Positions 11,603 to 22,769 of a stretch of DNA of 64,000 nucleotides are shown in pieces. Source of the DNA: Myrmaecium sp. VS I D KN 1 (Eukaryota > Ascomycota > Dothideomycetes > Valsariales > Valsariaceae); the NCBI GenBank assembly GCA_019775845.1, contig JADQAV010000038.1, positions 726,812-790,811 on the forward strand, read 5' to 3'. The position numbers were made by a program, and so were the translations under genes. A model generated the notes under the pieces. The model saw only the letters and a program-made list of their open reading frames with translations, had not been told where the DNA came from and did not search any database. Position 1 is the first letter of the stretch. Every line of letters starts with the position of its first letter.

Positions 11603-12588
11603 CTTATCGAGGGCGAATTGCGGAGGGGAGATTTGTAGATTTGATTGCTGCTGTCGAGTGGATATATACCCTTTTCTTGTCGGTTTACTATATATATGAA
11701 ATATACGATGCAAATCATAGCTTGATGGTCAGCCTAGAACCTGCTATTGAATAGCAAAATGAATAACCAGATATGCCTTTTCTCTGGCAGTTCTCACCAT
11801 TTTGAGACCACGGCTTTGATCTCACCTTGATGCAAGGAGGTACGGGGATGAAGCTTTTGCGGCCTGAGGCATGGTTCCGCCGTCCTTTCTCCATGCCCGG
11901 CACTTCTCTACTCCCGTCTAACTTCCCTCTACACCTCACGTCCTTGCTGTCCCTCTGCAGAGTTGATCCCTCTGCCGAGTCAGCTCTGCCACATGCGCCG
12001 CTTATTCAGAATTGGCGTGTGAAAGAAAGACTTCAAACGTTATAAGCGATACGAACAGATGCCAGCCGCAAGGTGAACGTGGCGGCCGTGGTGGATGGTA
12101 TACTCCACCACTGTCCACATCTCTCACGACACATACCAGATAAAGCCTCCACCACTACTCTTCTCTCTACGTATCACAGCGATCCGGGATCCAGCTGATT
12201 CGATTCCAAGCCCGCTCTCGCCGGCCCGAAGATCTGCCATCGTATGGCCATGTCTGGGCTGGTCCGGTGAGGCTGAACCTCGTTATGGAATGCCTGCTTT
12301 GGGCGAACATGCCAAGGTGGTGGCAGCTTGACGCATAGCCCTTTCACCTATCACGACTCTCCTCGTCGTCTATCAGCTCCAGCCTGGCATGCGCCAAGCA
12401 GCAATCTGCTAGATTGACTTGCACGGCTGACTCCATGATCCTAGGCGAGGCCGTCTGGGGCCCTTGGCATAAGGCTTTAGCAGAGATGCGGTTCATTTTC
12501 TTTTTGTCCTGAGACATACTTGAGAAGTGATGTCCTCCGCTTTTCAGGTCAAGCAGCCTTGGTCTGCCGCATAGCGAGATATGTGACC
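11603..12588. other. Intergenic region between tandem genes
   Basis: About 1 kb holding the MON1 3' end and the upstream region of the membrane glycoprotein gene. A TATATATAAA-like stretch sits near 11690. A possible acceptor (cttttcag, ending at 12547) just before 12589 leaves room for a non-coding or very short first exon of the next gene. No gene is supported. Confidence 0.4.
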
Positions 12589-14847
12589 ATGACGCTCTCA
12601 TTCACCTCCGAGTTTCTGTCCTCGACCCTTTCTGTTGAGCACAATGCGATCAAGTCTCTCATCTTCCGTGCTGCTGAGCTGCTCTTCACCCTGGGAATAT
12701 GGAAGGTCTTCTCGCTCATGGCAGCCAAATTCAAGGACTTCACTTCGTACCTGATGTTTGCCGAAGATCCGGTCCAGAAGTCGCTATACATTCTTTCCCG
12801 TGGGTTATCGTCCAACGGCATGTTCCTTCTTGCCTTCTTCGTGATCTACAGCCTGGCACAGCTATATGGAACCCTTCTTTGGGCGCTCGACGCGCCTGGA
12901 TATGTCGCGAGGGATAAGAATGTCACTGCGGATTCTTTGAAGACTTCTCTGTTGGAGGATCCTGGATACGTTACGAACCTCAAGATCCAGCCGGATTCGC
13001 CTGGTTTGACAAACCTCTCGATCACGCAAGCAATTGGCGCCAACTTATTCAAGTCGGGGGTCAACTTCACCCTTACAGGAGACACTGATCGAGGACAACC
13101 GAACCCTGTGATGCCTACGCGGCAGGAAGTAGGACCACGCATCTGGGTGGGTGAAGGAGGCTTCTCCGTTTCTGCAGACACATATGTCAACGTCGCGCAG
13201 CCGCAAAACTCTTCCTTTGGCCCCCTGTACTGCCCCTGGCTAGACGGAGCGACGAACAGCAAGTGGTGGAATTGCACCTTTGACAACACCTACGCGGTCA
13301 CGTTGTTGGACAACATCATTGGCATCCCCGAAGTCCACTGGGACGACAGCTCCGACCTCGCCTACGACTCACGCTACATCCGCCCCAATCGTGAAGATAA
13401 CGTCTGGGCGGTTTTCGGCCAGGGAGCCGGCACGTCCGTCATGAAGCAAGTCTTCACTGTTGCTAAGAAGGACAAGCGGCATACCTTCCTTGAGACGGCC
13501 TTCCGCGCAACAATGTTTACCAACCCCGGCGTTCTCTTCGGCGCATCCGAGGTCACAGACTTCATCAAGCGCACTTGGAGCACCAACACGACCGAGCAGG
13601 ACGACCCAATCGTTCACAGCCTCATCTCCCAGGTCCTCTATACCCAGTCTCTTCCAGGTAACAGTAGTGAAGGAGGTGGAGGGTATTCCTTCCAATTTGG
13701 CCTGAACACGGGCACGACAACTTCCGTCTTCCAAGCCAACTGGGAGCTCCTTTCCCCGACAGTCTCCGTCGACCCCGTCTACACCGTCCTCCGCATCTCT
13801 GTCGTCAACATCACCCTCATCCGCTCCGAAACCCTAGCTGAGCCCGTCCAGCCCTACCAACCCTGCGACCAGTCATATCAGAACACCGCCTACGGCGGCC
13901 GCCTCACCTCCACCGACTGCGCCGGCGCCAGCTCCGGTCAGTTCGAGAACCTCACCGTGTCCGCCTCCCGCTTCTACGGGCAAGTCGACACTGCGGCCGT
14001 TCTCCTCCTTACCGGCCTGGGCGACGGTCGCAGCAACGTCTCCCGCACCGCATTAGACCCGACCCTCTACCAGCGCACCCTCGATCTCTCCGACACCCTC
14101 GACGCCCTCCTCGTCTCCCGCGCCTACATCCTCTCCGTCGACCCCGCCCTCGTCACCCTTGCCCTAAGCCACATCACGCCGGCCCTCTCGCCCCTGCAGG
14201 TCCTCCTCGTCGCCCTGGCCGCCCTCTTCGGCGCCATCGCCTGGGGCCTGCTCGCCACCCTCGCCAGCGCCCACTACAGCGCCGGCCTGCTCGCGAACCT
14301 GGTCGCCGCCACAGGGATCGGTCGTCGTCCCCGCTCCCCGGAGCAGCCTGTCGATCCCACGGATACCGGACCGCGGCCGCCGGGCTACATGCGACATGTA
14401 CCTGAGATCTGGCTCGGCTCGGAAGACCACAAGGAAGGAACCCCAACCGCCAAGGCGATGACGATGGAGACGGCCGAAGGCACGCTTGGCATCCTGCCGC
14501 GGGACGCGCCGGTGCGGGTCTCCGTCGCGCTTGACCCCGGCGCCGACGCGGCGAAGGGAGCCGTGGCGGTGCGGGAGCTCGACGACGGGCCGACGCCGCC
14601 GGCGGCCGACAACTCCGTGAGCGCGGTAAGGTGCGATGAAAAGCTTCCCCCGCCGCCGCCGTTCGAGGCGGAGGCCGGGAGGGAGGGCATTGTGGAGAAT
14701 CGGCCTGGGCTGCCGGAGACGCGGGCTTTGCTTGGGACACCTCCGCCTCCGCCACCGGTGGAGGACCGGATGCAGGGGTTCGAGGAGCAGGGAGCTGGCG
14801 TGCAACCGGGAACGGTGCGGAGGAAGCCGGTTGGTGGCGGGATGTGA
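12589..14847 (+). CDS. Large membrane glycoprotein, unknown function
   Basis: Single frame of about 752 aa from the ATG at 12589; an upstream exon cannot be excluded. A hydrophobic helix at about residues 77-99 (LLAFFVIYSLAQLYGTLLWAL) and another at about 537-560 (VLLVALAALFGAIAWGLLATL) flank a central domain of about 430 residues. A weaker hydrophobic segment lies at 28-45. The central part has many N-glycosylation sequons (NVT, NLS, NFT, NSS, NCT, NTT, NIT, NLT, NVS) and paired cysteines, so it is probably lumenal or extracellular. The C-terminal tail of about 190 residues is charged and Pro-rich and probably cytosolic. This arrangement is familiar from uncharacterised multigene families of filamentous ascomycetes; no enzymatic motif is recognisable. 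Confidence 0.8.
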   Translation: MTLSFTSEFLSSTLSVEHNAIKSLIFRAAELLFTLGIWKVFSLMAAKFKDFTSYLMFAEDPVQKSLYILSRGLSSNGMFLLAFFVIYSLAQLYGTLLWALDAPGYVARDKNVTADSLKTSLLEDPGYVTNLKIQPDSPGLTNLSITQAIGANLFKSGVNFTLTGDTDRGQPNPVMPTRQEVGPRIWVGEGGFSVSADTYVNVAQPQNSSFGPLYCPWLDGATNSKWWNCTFDNTYAVTLLDNIIGIPEVHWDDSSDLAYDSRYIRPNREDNVWAVFGQGAGTSVMKQVFTVAKKDKRHTFLETAFRATMFTNPGVLFGASEVTDFIKRTWSTNTTEQDDPIVHSLISQVLYTQSLPGNSSEGGGGYSFQFGLNTGTTTSVFQANWELLSPTVSVDPVYTVLRISVVNITLIRSETLAEPVQPYQPCDQSYQNTAYGGRLTSTDCAGASSGQFENLTVSASRFYGQVDTAAVLLLTGLGDGRSNVSRTALDPTLYQRTLDLSDTLDALLVSRAYILSVDPALVTLALSHITPALSPLQVLLVALAALFGAIAWGLLATLASAHYSAGLLANLVAATGIGRRPRSPEQPVDPTDTGPRPPGYMRHVPEIWLGSEDHKEGTPTAKAMTMETAEGTLGILPRDAPVRVSVALDPGADAAKGAVAVRELDDGPTPPAADNSVSAVRCDEKLPPPPPFEAEAGREGIVENRPGLPETRALLGTPPPPPPVEDRMQGFEEQGAGVQPGTVRRKPVGGGM

Positions 14848-15645
14848 GGGGGATGGATGGATGGAGGGATGTCTGGAGAGAGTGCTTCGGTCATATTTTG
14901 TCCCACACCAAGAATGACTAAGGAAAATTGAAAATCGAAAACCGAAAAAGAAAAAAACGCAGATGTTCATCGTCATCCGTATCCCCCGCTTTACCATGCC
15001 ATCTCATCTCTTTCCTCCCACCCCTCAAGGCGAAGGGCGAAACGTCATCGCACGACATTGCTGTTCGAGGAGACGCACAGGAGGACAAGAGGTCTTCCGT
15101 TCCGCATGAACATCGGAGACTTATGTCAATGTCATAATTTGATCGGTATTCCTTTTCGCGGCTCCGCTGTTCAAACGTTTCTAGCATTGCGCGTCATGTG
15201 TCCTAGCCACATCCACGCCCAGGGATTGTTCTGGTCCAACGTCGTCCAAGCAAGATGCAAGACGCAGACGATAGATAGGGAGGACGAGAGTGCGAAAACA
15301 CGAGATAGAACACTGCAAGAAGGGACGATTGAAATGCGGTCTGGTTGTTGAAACAACATATCGGTACCCAACCCTCCTTTCCCTGATCCCCCTCGCCGTT
15401 TACATGTGAGTTAAGCTAAAACGACTTTTTCCCTTTGTCCATCCACTCCACTCCCCCTTCTCCAGGTTGTTGGAAAAAGACCAAAGAAAGGAAACCCCCT
15501 TTCCTGTCATAGACCCCACACTTTTTTTGATATATACCCATCATTCATAACGAAAAAAACCCATGTGCGGACGCCCAAGATGTTGAATGCAGAGAAATTG
15601 AAAAAGAGAAAACGTGCTTCAAGAAAAATCTCCCCCAAAGTTGAT
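14848..15645. other. Intergenic region between convergent genes
   Basis: The 3' ends of the glycoprotein gene (+) and the SHMT gene (-) meet here. Short A-rich tracts (14930-14956, 15548-15563) and a T-run near 15522 probably belong to untranslated regions. No gene is seen. Confidence 0.4.
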
Positions 15646-17248
15646 TTAGACGGGAAGAGGGAAGGTGACGGCCCAGGCGGCGATCTCCTTCTTGAGCTCG
15701 TTGATCCGCTCGACCTCGCCGGAAGCGACCTTGGCCTTGAAGTCCTTCAGCTTGTTGGCCTCCTTGGGCAGCTGGGACTGGACGTCCTTGCACAGCTTGA
15801 TGGCGACGTCGATGTAGTTGGCGATGCGCTTGAAGTCCTGCTCGCCGAGGCCGCGGGAGGTCATGGCGGGGGCGCCGATGCGGATACCCATGGGGGTGAG
15901 GGCGGACTTGTCGCCGGGAGTGGTGTTCTTGTTGCAAGCGATGTTGATCTGCTCAAGGACGGCCTCGACACGGGCGCCGTCGAGGTTGATGGGCTTGAGG
16001 TCGAGGAGGACCATGTGGTTGTCGGTGCCACCGGTGACGAGGGTGTAGCCGAGCTTCTTGAATTCCTCCTCGAGAGCCTTGGCGTTCTTGATCACCTGCT
16101 CCTGGTACTGACGGAACTCAGGGGACTGGGCCTGCTTGAGGGCCACAGCCAGAGCGGTGATGGTGTGGTTGTGGGGACCACCCTGGTGACCGGGGAAGAC
16201 GGAGAAGTTGATGGGGCCCTCAAGGTCGTAGAGAGTCTGCTGGCCGGTCTTGGGGTCGGTCTTTCTGACGCCCTTGCGGTAGAAGATCATGGCACCACGG
16301 GGTCCACGGAGGGACTTGTGGGTGGTGGTGGTGACGATGTCGCAGTAGGGGAAGGGGGACTTGTTGACGCCAGCGGCAACGAGACCGGAGATGTGGGCCA
16401 TGTCCATCATGAGGTAGCAGCCGACCTTGTCGGCGATCTCGCGCATGCGCTTGTAGTCGATCTCGCGGCAGTAGGCGGAGGTACCGGCAACGAGAACCTT
16501 GGGGCGGTACATGAGGGCGTTCTCCTCGAGCTTATCGTAGTCGATGAGGCCGGTCTCGAGGCTGACCCGGTAGGGGAAGGTCTCGAAGTAAGTGGAGACA
16601 GCGGAGATCCTGTGGACACGAGTCAGCAATGTTCGGCGACTTTGAAATCCTCTGGTCCGGGCGGGCGCGTGCTTACTTCTTCTGGGGAGTCTGGTAACCG
16701 TGGGACAAGTGACCACCGTGGGGGAGGTCAAGACCCATCAGCCTCTCGTGAGGCCTCATGATGGCCTGGTAGACCTCGAGGTTGGCAGGGGAGCCGGAGA
16801 GGGGCTGGACGTTGACGCCCCACTGCTCGGGGTCGAGGCCGAAGGTCTTGAGAGCACGCTGCTGGCAGAGGATCTCAATCTCATCGATGTGCTGGTTGCC
16901 GCCGTAGTAGCGGGCACCGGGGTAACCCTCGGAGTACTTGTTGGACATGGGAGAGCCGAGGGCGTCGAAGACAGCCCTGGAGGTGACGTTCTCGGAGGCG
17001 ATGAGAAGGATGGACTCCCTCTGGCGCTGGATCTCGCGCTCCTATAGAAGAGTGTCAATGGCATCACAACACGACTGCTAAATTGGCGGAGGCTTACCAT
17101 GATCTGGGCGACATCGCTGTCCGTCTCAACAAGAGACTTCTCCATGAGCTGTTCCAGGTGTGAGTCAGTGGTCGTTCGGCCAGCAGCAATGGTTCGGCGT
17201 TCGGAGACTTACGTCCTTGTGGGACTGGGGAAGAGCGTAAGCGGACAT
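15646..17248 (-). CDS. SHM2: Serine hydroxymethyltransferase, cytosolic
   Basis: About 471 aa in four exons: 17213-17248, 17098-17148, 16677-17041 and 15646-16609. It converts serine and tetrahydrofolate to glycine and 5,10-methylene-tetrahydrofolate, feeding one-carbon metabolism. The N-terminus [12 protein letters not shown] has no mitochondrial presequence, which points to the cytosolic form. Family landmarks include the [15 protein letters not shown] segment, [13 protein letters not shown] and the pyridoxal-phosphate lysine in [14 protein letters not shown] (about K249). Also present are [15 protein letters not shown] and the C-terminal block around [16 protein letters not shown]. The first two exons are only 36 and 51 nt. 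Codons are almost all C- or G-ending, indicating strong expression. Confidence 0.97.
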
Positions 17249-17895
17249 GATGAGATGGTGGAGGAGAGGAATGCGGAAGAAGAGAAAGTCGATTGCTGGG
17301 GGATGGGAGAAGGAGAGCAAAAGACCGGTTGGTGAAGTGGAGAAGTTGGGGAAGAGAAAGAAAGGTGGTGGTGAGAAGAGAGAAGAAGAAAGGGTTCAAG
17401 GCGGAGGGGGAGGGGAACTAGAAGACGGGGAAATCCTTCTCGCTGGCTTGCACCCGTCGCACTTTTTTTTCTCCAATTTGCAGCCTCGCGGGTGGTACCT
17501 CAGGCCAAGCTGCCCCGCCCTAGGCCGACTTGGGCGATGGTGTCAGCACGGACCACACGGGAACCTGCGATTGCGGAGCGCCAAGGCCACAAGGCCGCCC
17601 ATCACCGCCGCACGTCGGATTGGTCAAGGGAACTGACGAATGGGAGGCTTCCGAAGGCCGCCGCATCTAGCCGTCCTATAAAGGTATCATATATCACTTC
17701 ACTCTACCTATAGAGCAATCAATTTTCCATACACCCAGTACAGAGATGCAACAAAGCAAGGGGACAAAATAGGTCATTGATCCCATTTCCGTCTTCTCTT
17801 CCACAGCTTTTCCTCCGCCCAGACCGCGATCTGTATGCATTAAACGAATCCCCATCACATTCCCCGTCGAAGTCGCGAAGAAAAAGGGAGGATCC
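17249..17895. promoter_or_regulatory. SHMT promoter and COG3 3' end
   Basis: About 650 nt between two minus-strand genes. The part next to the SHMT start (17249-17410) is strongly purine-rich on the plus strand, so the SHMT leader is CT-rich, as expected for a highly expressed fungal gene. No certain promoter motif is visible. Confidence 0.4.
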
Positions 17896-20618
17896 TCAGA
17901 CACTCTTCGCATCCTCATCCTCATCATCGCCAGCATCACCAGCACCAGGACTGCCGGTACCCAGCGCCACCCTGCCCAGCCCAAAAGCCTCTTCACACCA
18001 CTCCCCAAACGCATCCGGATCCCACACCCGATCCTCCCTCCCCTTCCCCTTGCCCTTCCCAAACGCATACCCTCTCCCCAACCCTACCCCATTCTGCCCA
18101 CCCAAAACATCCTGCTCCCAAAACACCTCGTACGCGCCCACCACCTGATCCGCCACCGCCGCCACCAACGTCTCCCGCGTCCGCACATCCTGCACGTACT
18201 CCTCCAGTTTCTGGCGTAAGAAAGGCGCGGTCTTCCGCGCCGCCTCCTGCGCCTTCTTCATCCGCGCCAGGAGCTGCGCTTCATCCGCTGTCGTCCCACC
18301 ACCACCACCTTCCTCCTTCAGCGGCAGCGTGATCCGCTCCGCGAAGCTGCCTACGAACTCGTTGATCGCGGCGCGCAGCCGCGCGTCCAGCTCCGCCTTG
18401 GCGTCCACCATATCCTCGACCACGCGTGGCAGCAAGCCCATAATCTTCCGCAGGTCGAAGAGACCCCCATGCGACCGGAGTTCGGCGAAGGTGGCGGCGA
18501 CGCTGGAGAAGTCGAGAGACAGGTCCGTGTCGGCGAACTCGATGTCGAAGGCGACGATCTGCTGCTTCAGCGTGAGGAGGTGGTGGATCAGGAAGAGCTG
18601 GGCGTCGGTGGGAGATGCCGACTTGGCGATCTGGGTGGAGGCTTGGATGAGGGAATGGGTGGTGCTGTGCACGATTTGGTGTGCGAGGGAGTCGAATACG
18701 GTGGACTGTCATATGATGTTAGTTGAGACTGGAGATAGGCGGGCGATAGCTTGAAAAACCTACATTCACGAGTCTGTAGATCTTGCTGAGCAGCCATATC
18801 GCTCGCCGGAGCGTGGGATAGCAATCCTTGAACGCGGCCTCGGTACTGAAGCCCCACCGAGCCTCGCTCTCCTCATCCACGGGAGTAGCCGTCGGTAGCG
18901 ATCCGTTCCGGCTCTTCTTGCCAGAGAGAATAGGATGGTTGCTCTTCGAACTCGCTGATCCACGCCTTTCCTTTTTCGGATATTCCAGATCTTCAGGTTT
19001 GGGCTTGTATCTTTCGATGTCGTCCCGGATAATCTTTTCCGCTAGGAAAACCAGCCTGGCTTGTGCATCCTGCAGTGCAGGCCGAATGACCCTGCTGAAG
19101 CTCAGCTTCGGCAGCAGAATTTCCGGCTCCGAAATGTCGTCCTCGCTCTCTTCCTCCATGTACCTTGTCTGAATGAGAGTGCACAGTTCGCAAAGCTTCA
19201 ACAGCTGCGTTTCGTGAATGGTTCGTGGTCGCAGATGATCATACAGCGGCTCACAAAGGGCCTCAAGGAAATCGTACAATGCACCCTCTCCATCGAACCA
19301 TTCACCCCACAGCTCGTACTCGTCGAAGCAAATGCCGCGGACGTAGCTGATGGCGCTCCGAGCGAAAGCTACGAGATCCTTTGACGTGCTAGGCGCCAAA
19401 GCAATCTCGTTCATCTTCTTTGAGATGATAGGCAGAATCAACCTACCGCGAGTGGTAGAGTAGCTTTCATAGAGCTCATTTAGCAAGCTTTGGTACTCCG
19501 GCTCGGCGTTCGTATCCGCGCCTTCGGGAAGAACAGCACGTTTCTGAATTTCCAGGCCGATCCGCTTTAACTCTGGCGCAGGGACGCGAAACTTGGCATA
19601 CAACAGCGCAGACATGGTGGTGTCGTTCAGCTGCCTATCAGCAATCCGTTTCGAAACATCGGCGGCAATTTCTCTGAGCGTATTTGTGAAGTGAACGCGT
19701 ATCAGTGTGAGACCCCGAGTCAAGAGGAGACGGTAGCGCGATCGATATGTTGCAGACTCGAGATGATTTGGGTGCGCTTGCATATACTCCAAGCAGCTGT
19801 CTAGGTTGGATAGCATGTCGGAAAACTCCTTGCCTCGGACGAAGTTCCCAGCTCCCGGGGCGTTCAAGCGCCGAGTGATGGGCTCCAAGTAGGCGTAGTA
19901 GTTCAGGTTCTCTACGATGTCATCTGCAAGCTTCGTGGTTTTCCTCTGGTCGGCCACGAGGCCTTCGCATTGCTTTTGAAAAGCGCTCGTTTGCTCCTCC
20001 ACGGCGCGGAAGGAGGCTGATAGCGACGCCAGAAGTTCCAAGGCCGAAGAAGTCCCCGAAAGTAGCGAGTCGAGATGCGATTGTGTTAGTTGGAGCTGGT
20101 CACGATATAGCCTTGGGGGGGAACCGTTAGTCTTCTACTTAAAATGCTCGGGGTGACTGTGAATCCACGCACTGGTATTCTCCATGACTGGCATCTATGA
20201 GCTCGTCGCTCACGTCGCTATACCATTGTCCAAAGTCAAACTCTGTCCTGATCTCCTCCTTCCGCCTCATCTTCTGCTTCTCCAGATCCCTCTCCTTTTT
20301 CAGGTGTGCCCGGACAACGTCATAGAAGTCGCTGTACGACTTCGCCCGGCGGGCCACGGTGGCTTTTGGAGGTCCATCCTGCTGGTCGAGATCCTCAATG
20401 GTTTCTATAATGGCTCCTACGGGTTCGGAATCAGCCTCATTGCTCTCCTGCGGTGAAGTTGATCAATATACATATCGCCGTCGACGTACCGATGGGTGGT
20501 GATGGTAGCTTACGTTGGGCTGTTTAAGGAGCGACTGTCGCCGCCGGTGTTTCGTCGGTTTCTCGGGCGCCGGTTGCGTTCGGGGAATGAAGGAATTGTA
20601 CCAGGCATCTTCGTACAT
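17896..20618 (-). CDS. COG3: Conserved oligomeric Golgi complex subunit 3
   Basis: About 845 aa in four exons: 20514-20618, 20173-20447, 18764-20111 and 17896-18705. Cog3/Sec34 belongs to the COG tether for retrograde intra-Golgi vesicles. The protein starts MYEDAWYNSFIPR at the first in-frame ATG. Exon 2 carries a basic coiled-coil stretch (KERDLEKQKMRRKEE) and FDFGQWYSDVSDELIDA. Exon 3 holds the Sec34 core, including ADDIVENLNYYAYLEPITRRLN, the GNFVRGKEF segment and TTRGRLILPIISKKMNEIA. The last exon continues with helical sequence (LIHHLLTLKQQIVAFDIEFA) and ends in an acidic tail. A Gly-run (EEGGGGGTT) near residue 700 looks like a local composition effect. The gene is divergent from FMP25. 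Confidence 0.92.
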
Positions 20619-20978
20619 GTTGAAGCGGTAAGGAGCACGCCGTGGGCGGATTATGTGGAGTGTTCCCGTCGACCTGGCATCGCGACCGCACGGTTGGCGC
20701 GACGTGGAGGAGAGGCTCCGCCGCCGGTCGGGGCGGACGGCGGAGGGCAAGTTTTGCCGAGTGAGCTCTTCTTGAGTTCTGGGCGCCGCTCACAGTGACA
20801 TCCACTACAACGCCACGCCACAGCACCTTGTCCGCTTGTCGGAGCAGTTCGAGAGGTTTTGGAAGCTTGGAGAAGCTTAGAGTACAGCGCAGCTTGCAAA
20901 ATACCGCATCTTCACCTCGATATTCGATCATAAGAACCACTTCCTCGACGCTTTCGCCAGCGTCCAATCACGGCCAGC
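20619..20978. promoter_or_regulatory. Divergent promoter of COG3 and FMP25
   Basis: A 360-nt shared upstream region, with no TATA box and a fairly even base composition. Both genes are housekeeping-type, so a TATA-less bidirectional promoter is likely. Confidence 0.4.
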
Positions 20979-22769
20979 ATGATGACCTCGAGACTTGCCC
21001 GGACGACTCTCTCTCGCACGACGCCCAATTCGAGCAGAACATTCTTCACAAAGGGGCCCAGTGGCCAAGGATACCGGCTATCGCCTCTTACACCGCTCAC
21101 GCCCTATGCTGCCCGCCGTCAACAGCACTTCTTCCGCTCCGTGGCGACGGTAGTGACCCTCGGCGCAGTCGGAACCGCATGGCAATGGTTCGCTCACGAT
21201 GTGCATGCGGAAGCGCCTGAGCTGAGCAAGGTCAAATTTGAGGAGCCCCGGGCGAGCGCGGATTCTGCAGAGGCGTACAAGGACATACTCAGCTCGCAGC
21301 ACCTACAAGTCCGGAAGAGCGTGGAAAATCCCGGTGTCTATGCTTGGGGCTCGAACACTGGCAAAGTGGTCGCACCAGACTCGAAGGAGACGGTCATCAA
21401 GACGCCGCGACGGATACCCTACTTTGACGGGAGGGCACTGCGGGATATCAAGCTGGATAGGAACTTTGGTGCTGCCATTGACGAGAACGGAGACCTGCTG
21501 CAGTGGGGTGTTGGATATTCCAAGGACATCAAAGCGCCTGAACCGACCCTGAAGGGAAAGGACCTTACCTCCTTGGCCATCTCGAGAGACCGCATACTGG
21601 GCCTGGGGAAGGATGGAAGCGTGTACTCGATCCCAGTCTCCAAGAAGGACCAGGAGCAGGGAAAGAAACTCTCGGAAAGCTCCTGGATTCCAGGACTGAG
21701 CTCGACCGCCTCGATCAGCTACCGCAAACTGGAGCCACAGAACCTGGCATGGGGTGAGAAGGTGATCTCCGTCAACAGCGGTGCCGAGCATGCTCTCCTT
21801 CTTACCTCGAAGGGGCGGGTCTTCTCCGCCGCAAGCGCTTCCGCCGACTTCCCCAGCAAAGGTCAAATGGGCATCCCCGGCCTCTCCTGGGAGACACGAC
21901 CAGACGGCCCATACGACCAGCCCCACGAGATCACCACGCTCCGCGGCTTCCCCATCATCCAAACCGCGACCGGCGACTACCACTCCGTCGTCCGCGACCG
22001 CGACGGCAAGATCTTCACGTTCGGCGACAACTCCTACGGCCAGCTCGGCTTCGACTACACCCCGGAGACCGCCTCCATCGAGACGCCCGCGCTCCTCCCG
22101 ATCCACACCCTCTACGCCGGCACCGGCCAGACGGCCCGCGCGACCGCCATCGCCGCCGGCGGCCTCAACACCTACTTCACCGTCGACGCCACCCGCACCT
22201 CCGCGCCCCCCGCCGACCGCGCCCTCACCCGCCTCCTCGGCCAAGTCACCGCCGACACCTGGGCCTGCGGCCAGGGCCTCTGGGGCAACCTCGGCAACGG
22301 CCGCTGGACCCACGTCCAGTCCACCCCGACCAAGGTGCCCGCCCTCTCCGGCCTGTACGAGTACGACGAGGCGACCAACCGCACCGTGCCCATCCGCCTC
22401 CGCGCCCTCTCCGTCGGCGCCACCCACGCCGCTGCCGTCATGGATAACTTCACCCACATCGCCGCCGCTCGTCGCGCTGTGACTGCGGATGCGGACACTT
22501 CATATGGCGCTGACATCCTTTTCTTTGGCAACAATGAGCACTTCCAGCTTGGCACCGGTCGCCGCACCAACGTTAATAATCCTACGTACATCCCCCCTCT
22601 GGACGCGGATGCTGAGCTTGCGGTCCGTCCTGTTGCTCCAGGTGGCGATCAGAAGCGCTTCCAAATCACTCCCCGCACGACGGTGCATGTTGGCGGTAAG
22701 TGGAGGCCCGTTGAGCAGCGGGTTGAGTGTGGGAGAGGGGTTACAGCGGTGTATAGCGCTGTTGTGTGA
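20979..22769 (+). CDS. FMP25: Mitochondrial RCC1-repeat protein, Fmp25-like
   Basis: Single exon, 596 aa. The Arg/Ser/Thr-rich N-terminus (MMTSRLARTTLSRTTPNSS) is a mitochondrial presequence. A hydrophobic segment at about 54-68 (VATVVTLGAVGTAWQWF) could anchor it in the inner membrane. The rest has degenerate RCC1 beta-propeller repeats, for example PGVYAWGSNTGKV, GDLLQWGVGY, VNSGAEHALLLTSKGRVF, TGDYHSVVRDRDGKIFTFGDNSYGQLG and ADILFFGNNEHFQLGTG. In yeast Fmp25 is a mitochondrial protein linked to assembly of respiratory complex III; that role is inferred by family. An alternative start is the second Met. The middle (about 21,900-22,440) uses almost only C-ending codons, unlike both ends. Confidence 0.88.
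   Translation: MMTSRLARTTLSRTTPNSSRTFFTKGPSGQGYRLSPLTPLTPYAARRQQHFFRSVATVVTLGAVGTAWQWFAHDVHAEAPELSKVKFEEPRASADSAEAYKDILSSQHLQVRKSVENPGVYAWGSNTGKVVAPDSKETVIKTPRRIPYFDGRALRDIKLDRNFGAAIDENGDLLQWGVGYSKDIKAPEPTLKGKDLTSLAISRDRILGLGKDGSVYSIPVSKKDQEQGKKLSESSWIPGLSSTASISYRKLEPQNLAWGEKVISVNSGAEHALLLTSKGRVFSAASASADFPSKGQMGIPGLSWETRPDGPYDQPHEITTLRGFPIIQTATGDYHSVVRDRDGKIFTFGDNSYGQLGFDYTPETASIETPALLPIHTLYAGTGQTARATAIAAGGLNTYFTVDATRTSAPPADRALTRLLGQVTADTWACGQGLWGNLGNGRWTHVQSTPTKVPALSGLYEYDEATNRTVPIRLRALSVGATHAAAVMDNFTHIAAARRAVTADADTSYGADILFFGNNEHFQLGTGRRTNVNNPTYIPPLDADAELAVRPVAPGGDQKRFQITPRTTVHVGGKWRPVEQRVECGRGVTAVYSAVV

Noticed and set aside
15565-16761. 398-codon plus-strand frame opposite SHMT
   Set aside because: Val/Leu/Gly/Asp-rich antisense shadow produced by C/G-ending codons of SHMT.
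21303-22457. 384-codon minus-strand frame opposite FMP25
   Set aside because: Gly/Val/Ala/Arg-rich shadow; the sense frame has RCC1 repeats and a presequence.
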